Source of the DNA: Bacteroidales bacterium
GTDB taxonomy: Bacteria > Bacteroidota > Bacteroidia > Bacteroidales > P3
Length of the DNA stretch: 37,237 bases
NCBI GenBank assembly: GCA_017501495.1
Contig: JAFVWV010000085.1
Span: forward strand, 1 to 37,237
Direction: 5' to 3'
Each line of letters opens with the position of its first letter. Positions within the stretch are counted from its first letter, which is position 1. The position numbers and the translations under genes are program-made. The notes beneath the pieces are model-generated. The model was not told where the DNA came from and searched no databases. It was given only the letters and a program-made list of their open reading frames with translations. Of this stretch, positions 7,465-15,800 are shown piece by piece.

Positions 7465-8675
7465 AGCTTGAGGGGTTCATAGCCATACGCTATCTTTTCG
7501 CCATACGGCAGCGCTCTGTGGCCAATGTTATTTCGTGGGTGTCGCTTGTGGGCCTGCTGGTGAGCACGGCTGCACTGATTATCGTGCTTTCTGTCTATAA
7601 TGGTATCGGCGAGGTGACCAAGAGCCTCTTCAGCACTTTCGACCCCGAGCTGGTTGTTGAACCCTCCGAGGGCAAGACATTCCATACCGCCGACATCGAC
7701 TATCGTGCTCTCTGCCAATGCGAGGGTGTGGCCCACGTGTCGCAGATGGTGAGCGAGAGTGCCTGGATTACCTACGGCGGCAATCAAGCCATCGCCACCC
7801 TGCGCGGTGTCGACGCTTCCTACCGTGCCTTGAGCGGGCTCGACACGCTGCTTGCCGAGGGCCGCTATGCCCTCGAAGCCGGCGACCTGCCGGCGCTGAT
7901 GGTGGGCGGCGAGCTGTGGTACTCGCTCGGCATGCGCGTCCACGCCAACGCCCTGGCGGCGGTCCACATACCCAAGCGCGGCACCACGTCGATGGGCTTC
8001 ACCATGGACGAGGCTTTCAATATCGGATATGCTCTGCCCATGGCCTGCTTCTTTATCCAGCAGGATATCGACCGGCGCTATATGGTGACCGATGCCGACT
8101 TTGTGCGCCGGTTGATGCACTATGCTCCCGACGAATGCACGGCCCTGGCCATCGGCCTTCGCCCGGGGGCCAAAGTCGACCGCGTCAAGCGCCTGGTCTC
8201 GCAGATACTCGCGGGGTCTGCCACGCCGCTCACCGTCAAAGACCGCTACGACCAGCAGCCGCTATATTTCAAGATATTCCGCACCGAGCGACTGGGCATC
8301 TACCTCATCCTTTCGCTCATCGTGCTCATCTCTACCCTAAGTCTTGTGGCCTCGCTCTCGCTGCTGATTATCAACAAGGGACGCGATGTTTTCATCCTGC
8401 GCAGCATGGGCATGACCGTGCAGCGTGTGCGCCGCGCCTTCGTGCTCGAGGGGGTGCTCATCTGCGGTGTGGCCGTTCTGGCCGGACTGATTGTGGGTTT
8501 CCTCGTCTGCTGGCTGCAGCAGACCTTCGGGCTGGTGCGCATGGGCGACGGCAACTTCGTTGTCAGCGCTTTCCCCGTGGCCATGCGTGGCGTCGACTTT
8601 CTGATTACATTCTTATTGGTGATGCTCATCAGCAGCTTCAGCGTGCTGCTCACCGTGCACCGCGCGCGGCTCTGA
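7461..8675 (+). CDS. LolE/FtsX-type ABC transporter permease
   Basis: 404 residues with the MacB/FtsX/LolCE plan: one N-terminal helix (NVISWVSLVGLLVSTAALIIVLSVYNG, about 20-48), a large periplasmic domain to about 265, then three C-terminal helices (LGIYLILSLIVLISTLSLVASLSLL; GVLICGVAVLAGLIVGFLVCWL; VDFLITFLLVMLISSFSVLL). N-terminal EGFIAIRYLFAIRQRS is typical of LolC/E. Probable role is release of lipoproteins from the inner membrane towards LolA, with an ATPase encoded elsewhere; a MacB-like export role cannot be excluded. Its last 63 bp overlap the 3' end of the opposing EamA gene. Confidence 0.85.
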   Translation: MKLEGFIAIRYLFAIRQRSVANVISWVSLVGLLVSTAALIIVLSVYNGIGEVTKSLFSTFDPELVVEPSEGKTFHTADIDYRALCQCEGVAHVSQMVSESAWITYGGNQAIATLRGVDASYRALSGLDTLLAEGRYALEAGDLPALMVGGELWYSLGMRVHANALAAVHIPKRGTTSMGFTMDEAFNIGYALPMACFFIQQDIDRRYMVTDADFVRRLMHYAPDECTALAIGLRPGAKVDRVKRLVSQILAGSATPLTVKDRYDQQPLYFKIFRTERLGIYLILSLIVLISTLSLVASLSLLIINKGRDVFILRSMGMTVQRVRRAFVLEGVLICGVAVLAGLIVGFLVCWLQQTFGLVRMGDGNFVVSAFPVAMRGVDFLITFLLVMLISSFSVLLTVHRARL

Positions 8676-9614
8676 CGCCGACCGGCTCTGGTTGACCACC
8701 CACACGCCGACGAATACCGCCAGCGCCGCCACCACCTTGGTGGGCGTCAGCCGGTCCATGCCGCTCCAGATGGCCACGGCTATGGCTATAATGGGCTGCA
8801 GGTAGCCGTACATGCTCACCAGCGTGGGCCGTATGCGCTGCTGGCCGTAGGGTACAAGATAGTAGGCTATGAATGTGGAGAAGAATATCATGAATCCTAT
8901 CTCGCCCCACACCTTGGCGCTCACGGCCGCAAAGTCGGTATGCGGCAGGTGGGGCATGGCGAACGGCACCGACACGAGGAACGACACGAGGAACATCCAC
9001 TTCATGCTCGTCACCACCGAGTAGCGCGAGATGAGCGGCCGGCACGTGCCGAGGTAGAGTGCGAAAACGATATAATTGGCGAAGCAGTAGAGAATGCCCA
9101 CGAATTCGGTCTCCGAAGCGCCGCTGCCGCCGAAGGTGCTCTGCAGGATGAGCCACAGTATGCCGCCGAAGCTGAGCGCCACGCCGAGGGCTTTCTTCCA
9201 TGTGATTGGTTCCTTGAGAAATATGGCTGCCACAAACATGGTGAAAATCGGCGTCGTGGTGCTCATCACCGAGAGGTCGACCGGGGTGGTGTGGGCTATG
9301 GCGTGGAGGAAGGTGAGCTGCGGCAGGAAGAGGCCCAGCATGCCTGCGCCGGCCAGCCGCAGCAAGTCGCGCGGAGGCACCTTCTCGCGCGGCGCGAAGA
9401 GCGACACCAGCCAGAACAGCGCCCCGGCCACCAGCGACCGCATGGCAAACAACACGATAGGCGCTATGCCGCCCTCGGTGGCTATATCGCGGCAAACCAC
9501 GACGTTGATGCCAAAGATGACATACGCCGCCGCCGCTGCCAAGTGACCCATGGCTATGTTTTTACCTTTTCCCATTTCAACACATAACGTGTCTTCACTT
9601 TTTTTATTATCCAT
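8613..9614 (-). CDS. EamA-family (drug/metabolite transporter) permease
   Basis: Ten-helix inner-membrane transporter with two EamA halves, beginning GHLAAAAAYVIFGINVVVCRDIA; PITWKKALGVALSFGGILWLIL closes the first half and LTPTKVVAALAVFVGVWVVNQSR the second. The substrate cannot be inferred. The start chosen (MDNKKSEDTL, 9614) gives 333 residues; MGKGKN at 9575 and MGHLAA at 9551 are also plausible. A longer reading from 9857 is unlikely because it would translate the intergenic palindromic array. The C-terminal tail after VVNQSR (SASEPRAVHGEQ...) is encoded on the reverse of the last 63 bp of the permease gene and looks like read-on sequence rather than part of the fold. Confidence 0.85.
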   Translation of the reverse strand: MDNKKSEDTLCVEMGKGKNIAMGHLAAAAAYVIFGINVVVCRDIATEGGIAPIVLFAMRSLVAGALFWLVSLFAPREKVPPRDLLRLAGAGMLGLFLPQLTFLHAIAHTTPVDLSVMSTTTPIFTMFVAAIFLKEPITWKKALGVALSFGGILWLILQSTFGGSGASETEFVGILYCFANYIVFALYLGTCRPLISRYSVVTSMKWMFLVSFLVSVPFAMPHLPHTDFAAVSAKVWGEIGFMIFFSTFIAYYLVPYGQQRIRPTLVSMYGYLQPIIAIAVAIWSGMDRLTPTKVVAALAVFVGVWVVNQSRSASEPRAVHGEQHAEAADEHHQ

Positions 9615-9662
9615 CGCCCGAAGGCAGGTCGTTTTTTGTCGCATTTTGATGCCGTCAGCTAC

Positions 9663-9788
9663 CCTACCGGTTCGGCCGTTGTACAGTACTTGTACAGTAT
9701 ATGTACAGTACATGTACGCTTTATAAACGTACAAGTACTGTACAAGTAGCGTACATATAGCGTACAACGAGGCAAGATGTGCCTTTTC
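9663..9788. repeat. Inverted long repeat, copy 1, with 8 x 11-bp palindromic array
   Basis: The core at 9679-9766 is eight exact 11-bp units: four forward (WTGTACRSTWY type, e.g. TTGTACAGTAC) and four inverted (e.g. AGTACTGTACA). Flanks 9663-9678 (CCTACCGG...) and 9767-9788 (GAGGCAAGATGTGCC...) also belong, because the reverse complement of the whole stretch recurs at 19872-19996. Only one of the 88 core bases differs between the copies. It sits in the divergent intergenic region between the EamA gene and the giant surface-protein gene. Confidence 0.93.
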
Positions 9789-9879
9789 CGATAGATATAA
9801 AACGCAGACAAGCAGCGAGTTGTAAAATAGGGGGTCGTTTTTCGCGCGGGCGCGCACAATAAGCGGCGTGTTTTGTCGT

Positions 9880-9887
9880 TATATTTG
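9880..9887 (+). promoter_or_regulatory. -7 box (TATATTTG) for the giant T9SS protein
   Basis: TATATTTG lies 7 nt before the ATG at 9894, predicting a nearly leaderless mRNA. It lies inside the longer reading frame that opens at 9873, which argues for the 9894 start. Confidence 0.6.
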
Positions 9888-9893
9888 TCGTTT

Positions 9894-12800
9894 ATGCGTA
9901 GATGGTGGCTCATATTGGTGTCGCTTCTGGCGCTGTCGGTGGCAGTGCAGGGGCAGAACTGCGACACGCTTGAGACTCCGTTTTCCGAGACTTTCGACGG
10001 CTACGGTACCGGTGCATCGCTGATGCCGCCGTGCTGGACGGCCACACGCAACTACGACCTGGGCTATCCGCCCCATCTCATGGCATCGCCGCATGGCGGC
10101 TCAGGCTCGGCCTTGGTGCTCTACCCCGGCACCCTGGCCGAGAGCCACTACAGTATGGTCATCGCCCCGCCCGTAGGCGGGTTGGCCTCGCTCGACGGCA
10201 TCTACCTAGTAATGCGCATCCTCGCACCCAACACGTCGGCCCGCCTGGTGGTCGGTCTCTGTCAGGACACCGGACGCTACACGCGCGCCTTTGTGCCCGT
10301 CGACACATTGCATGTCGACCAAGGCAACCGTTGGCAGGAGGTTGTGGTCGACCTCGGAGCCTATACCGGCACGGGCCGCCGCGTGGCCCTGCGTATGGAC
10401 CGCGGTCTGCAGGCCGACAGCAGCGAGTTCTATATCGACAATCTCCGCATCACCGGCTGCGGCACCACCGAGCCGTGGGCGTCGCACCTCGGCAGCGACC
10501 GGCTGACGCTGCACTTCGAGAGCTTCGGTGTGGGCACCGTCGAGGTGGCCTATGGCGACACGCTCATCAGTCCGGCCGTAAGCCCGCTGGCCATCAGCGG
10601 CCTGACGCCCGACAGCGACTACCTCTTCAGCATCGGCTGCGCCGACGGACAGCATCGGCTGCTCGGTGTGCGTACCATGGAGAGCGCCGGCATCGTTGCA
10701 GCCTACACCGAGCGCTTCGACGCAGTCGGCGGAGCGATGCCCGCCTATTGGCGCCGGCCTATGGCCAACCAGCCACGCATCGACGGCGGCGCACTACTCT
10801 TCACACCCGTCGGCGACAGCAGCATGGCCGTGCTGCCACGGCTGGCCGAGGGCGACGTGCAGCAGATGATGCTGGCCTTCAACCTCGGCGGCAGCGGCAC
10901 AGCGGCCATGGTGGTGGGCGTGATGGAATATGCCGCCGAACCGTCGTCGTTTGTGGCCATCGACACCCTCTGGCCGGCCGACGATGCCGTCGGCCTGACG
11001 AGCCTGGCCCCTTACGGCGGCGAGGGGAAATACGTGGCCCTGATGGCCGTGGGCAGCGGCACCCTGAGGGTCGACAACCTGCGCTTGGCGCGCTGCCTTG
11101 CCGACGGGCTGACGCCCTACAACCTGACCGACGAAGGAATCACCCTCGTTTGGGATACGCTCTACCTTGCCCCTGACGCGACATTGAGCATAGAATACGG
11201 CCCTGCGGGCTTTGCCCCGGGCAGCGGCACCACCTTCGCGGCCACCACCCCGCCGATGGACATCGCGGGCATGGCGGCCGACACCGAATACGACCTCTAC
11301 CTGCTCGGCTCGTGCGGCGACCGCCCGTCGGAGGCCGAGCGCATCACGTTCCGCACGTTCGCTCACGAAGTGCAGCCGCCCTATTGCGAGGGCTTCGAGC
11401 AGGGCAGCACCTTGCCGCAAGGCTGGGTGTGCGCCTCGGGTAGCGCCGCTGTCACCGCCGACGCTCTGCGCGGAAGCCACGCCCTGCGCCTCGACGCCGC
11501 CACGCTGGCTCTGCCGCTGCTCGGCAGCGAAGCCGGCGACACGGTGTTGCTCGACTTCTACGGCTATGGCACGTCGCCGCTCGTCGTGGGGCTGGCCGAC
11601 AATCCATACGCTGCGGTTACGCCGGTCGACACTCTGGCTGCCGGTGCCGACTGGGTTCGACAAAGGATAGTGCTCGCTGATGCCGCCGGCCGCTGCCCTG
11701 TGCTGACCGCTGCCGGCCGCTGGACCATCGATGCCATCGGCCTGCGCCGCAGCGCTGTGGCCGACGTCTCGGTCAGCGCCATAGGCCTCGACCGGGCCCG
11801 CATCAGCTGGCAGGGCCCCGACAGCGTCAGGATAGAATACAAGGCCGTGACGTCGGCGGCGGCCGATTTTGAGCCGGGCAGCGGCACGAGCCTCGTGGCT
11901 GTGGCCGACACTCTCATCTCCGGCCTGCAGCCGGGCACCAACTATCGCGTACATGTCGATTTGGCCGATGGCGGCGGTGCCGACTGCTCTTACCTCTCAT
12001 TCAGCTTTGCCACCCTCGACCCTCCGCTCGAGGTGCCGTGGTGCGCCAACTACGACGGCGACGCCGTCGGCACCTTGCCGCAGGGCTGGCGCCGCTTGTC
12101 GGACGTGGGCGAATATCCCATCGTGAGCACCGAACGCCGCCATTCGGGTGGCAGGTCGCTGCTGCTGACGGCCGACGCCGCACGCCGCACCATTGCCATA
12201 CTGCCCGACGCCACAGCTTGCAGCGATGCCCGCACCGTCGCTCTGTGGACCAACCGGCTCCAGTCGGATGCCACCCTCGAATTCGGCGTCATGACCGACA
12301 TTACCGACAGCTCCACCTTCATGCCGACAGACACCCTCGGCCTCGGGCCGGCCGACCAGTGGCGGTCGCACCTGTTGCACATCGACAGCCTGGGCAACCG
12401 GCACATGGCTCTGCGTCTCGGCTCGACGGGTGGCACCGTGCGCCTGTTCATCGACGATGTCTGTGTCGAGAACTGCGCCGCCTACAACCTTCATGCCTAT
12501 AATATCGACAGCACCGGATTCAACCTGAGCTGGAATGCCCGCGACAGCCTGGCGCTGCTCTGCACCGTCAGCAGCAACGGCAGGACAACAAACGACACGC
12601 TCTACACCTCGCCGGCACGGATTGAGGGCCTCGACAGCGGCACCAGCTACTTTGTCAGCATAACGACCCTCTGTGGCTGCGGAGCCACAGGAGTGAGCTA
12701 TAGCACAGGCTATTCTTCGAACGGTCCGGTGCCGGTGCGTACCTATGGTTTCAGCATCAACACTCGCGTGTCGCCTGCCGCCACGCCCTATTGCGAGAAC

Positions 12801-15800
12801 TTCGAGAGTCTGCCCACCGGATCGATGCCGTCCTATTGGCGCTCACGTTTGGCCACCAGCACCGACCAAAACAGTCACGGAGGCGACAAATGTCTCCGCA
12901 TATTCGCCGGCGGAAGCATCATCATGCGCCAGATAACCGATGCCAACCAGATGCGGCTCAGCCTGCATCTCTATGCCAACAACGAGGCCATGATGGAAGA
13001 CGGCGCCGTGGTGGTAGGTCTTATGGCCGACCCCGACTCGGCCAATACCTTCACACCTACCGACACGCTTCACGTCACGGCCCTCGGCCAGTGGCAGCAC
13101 CATGTGGCGCGGCTGGGCACCGATGCCGATACCGGTCGCTACATCACTCTTCGGGTGGCGGCCGCAAACGGCATGCTCTACGTGGACGACGTGGTTGTGG
13201 CCCGTTGCGCCATCGACAGTGCGGCGGTGAGTGCGTCAGGCATCGTGACATGGAGCGGTGCCGACAGCGTCATGGTTGAATATGGCCCCGCGGGGTTCGC
13301 ACGAGGAAGCGGCACAGTCGACACAGCCGTCCAGCCCTATACACTGGCTGGACTCGAAGAAGGCATGGCCTACGACATATACCTCAAACCCATCTGCGAC
13401 GGAGGCAGCTGCCAAAGTATGCGTCTCGAGCTGGGCAACGTCAGACTCACGCCATACTGTGAGAACTTTGACGCCGTGCCGCTGCAGGGAATGGCCAACG
13501 GGTGGACAGTCGGGCGCACCTACAAGTCGACGCCTGCCATCTCCACCGTCGGAACACGCACATTGAAGATGAGCGGCGCTGCAGGCAACCGAAGCATAGC
13601 GGTAATGCCGGATTTGGCTGTTGACGACATAGAAGCCCACGAACTGACACTCAGCCTGCGGACTTCAAAAGCTTCGAGGGCGCGCCTGCTGGTGGGCACC
13701 ATAGCCGAAGGCAATGACCCCAACACCTTCAGTGCGCACGACACACTGACGGTAGCAGAAAGCAATACTTGGCAGCGACTTAGGTTGCCGCTGAGCCACC
13801 ATAGCGGCGGCCGCATTGCTTTGGCATGTGAAGCCTCGGTGCATGAAGCCGACATCTGGATAGACAGCATCGGCATAACGCGTGGTCTTTGGCCCTCGGT
13901 GCATGCGGTGTCGGCCCGCAGGGTGTCTATCTTAGGTACAGGTGGCTACTACGTTGACTACGCCACGGTGAATATCCCGCAGGGCGAAGGAACACAACTG
14001 CACATAGCCGATTCGGCATACGACATAGGCGGAATGTCACCCGGCGCGAGCTACCGCTTTTATTTCGCCGCCGACAGTGGCGGCACATGCCTTGAACCCA
14101 TCGTGGTGACGATGCCGACAGAGGTGGCTCTTCCATACTGCTACGGCAACGACACCGCCGCGGTCATCATCCTGCCCGAACCGGCTGCCGACAGCCTCGG
14201 CACCTTGCACCTATATTACAGTCAGCGAGGAGCGAGCCCGATTGAGGTGGGCGTGATGACGCAACGTGGCGACTGGAGTACCTTCACGCCTATAGATACC
14301 ACAGCATCGACAACCACGGCATGGACCGCTCAGCACGTATCCATCGCTTCATATACTGGCAGCGGGCGTTTCATAGCATTGCGCACCACAGACGGCAGCA
14401 ACACTTTGGTCGACGGCCTGATGCTCTCGCGGTGCGAACTGCCAGCCGTGGAACTCACCATAGAAAACAAACTCATCGTCAGTGGAAGCGGAACCATAGA
14501 GTATGGTCTTGCGGGTACGCCGCAAGGTGAAGGTATAGTGGTGCAGGCACCTGACACAGTCAGTTTGGCCGACAGCACGGACTACGAAATATTCCGCCGT
14601 TGTGCAGACGAGAGCAATACCTGCGCCGATCCCATCCGCGTGGAGACTTATATAGACCATTGCCCACTGCCCGACAGTCTGCTGGTAGCCCAGCCGGGCA
14701 GCGGCATAGTGGAACTGCGCTGGGACAGCGCCTTTAGCGACTTCTATATCGAGTATGCCCTGTCTGGTTCGGCACAGGGAAGCGGCACCACTGTGCGCGC
14801 CGATGCGCAACCTTTGACGCTGATGCTGGCACCCGATACACTGTACGACCTGTATGTGAGGTGCGACTCGCTGCAGACCACAACCCGCGTGCCGCAGCGT
14901 CTGCGTACACTTGCAGCCATGACGGGTGTGCCGTATTGCAACACCTTCGACGATGGAATGGCAGGATGGCGTGTTATGCAGTATAACCAAGACGGTGTGG
15001 TGAGTGTGGAAGACGGCCATCTGTCGGTGTCCAATTATTATGGCGTGACCTATCTTGTGCTGCCACAGCCCGATGTGGACAGTTTGCGTCGGTTGAATGT
15101 GACTTTGCGTGCACGCTTCCGCGAGAGCAACGGACACACACTGACCCTCGGCACTATGAGCGATGCCGCTGATACCGATACCTTCGACCCGCTGGCATCG
15201 TTCACATCCATGGGAGGCGGCTATACACGTTGTTTCCATTCGCTGGCCAACTATTATGGCAATGGCCGCTTCTTGGCGCTGCGTCTGCGCGACGACGACA
15301 TACTTGACATCGATGAAATCAGCCTCGGTATTTGTGCGGCCTACGGTTTCAGCATGACCGAGATGGAGAGTGACCATGTGGTGTTTGAATGGCAGCAGAC
15401 GGGCAATCCGGACATTACAATAGAATATGGCGAACAGGGTTTTGCTGCGGGCAGTGGCACTATTGTGCATCCAACGGTGTCTCCATGCCGCATCGACGGA
15501 CTCTCGCCGTTGACCAATTACGCCTTTTATGTCGGCAGCCAGTGTTCCGAGGCTTGTGACAGTGCCTTCATTGAGCCTCAGGCTTCGCTTCGCGACACTT
15601 TCTTCACCTTCACACCGCAGGGTGGCACAGGTTGTATCGACTACACCGACTTGAGGGCTTCGTATGTCACCTGCAGCTATGGCAGCTATTTGAACCCGAT
15701 GGCTTCGCAGGGGGCGGTGGACTATGGCTATCTGAGCGCCCAAAGCCGCCACACGGTCCATTTTGACACCAATGAACGCGACGCACGCACCCAGGGTCTG

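Noticed and set aside
9615..9857. Longer N-terminus for the EamA transporter
   Set aside because: It would translate the 11-bp repeat array (YLYVYKAYMYCTYTVQVLY...), and the transporter fold begins only after 9575.
9800..9870. tRNA or small RNA in the AT-rich part of the divergent gap
   Set aside because: No cloverleaf or clear terminator; only short GC hairpins (CGCGCGGGCGCGC) without other support.
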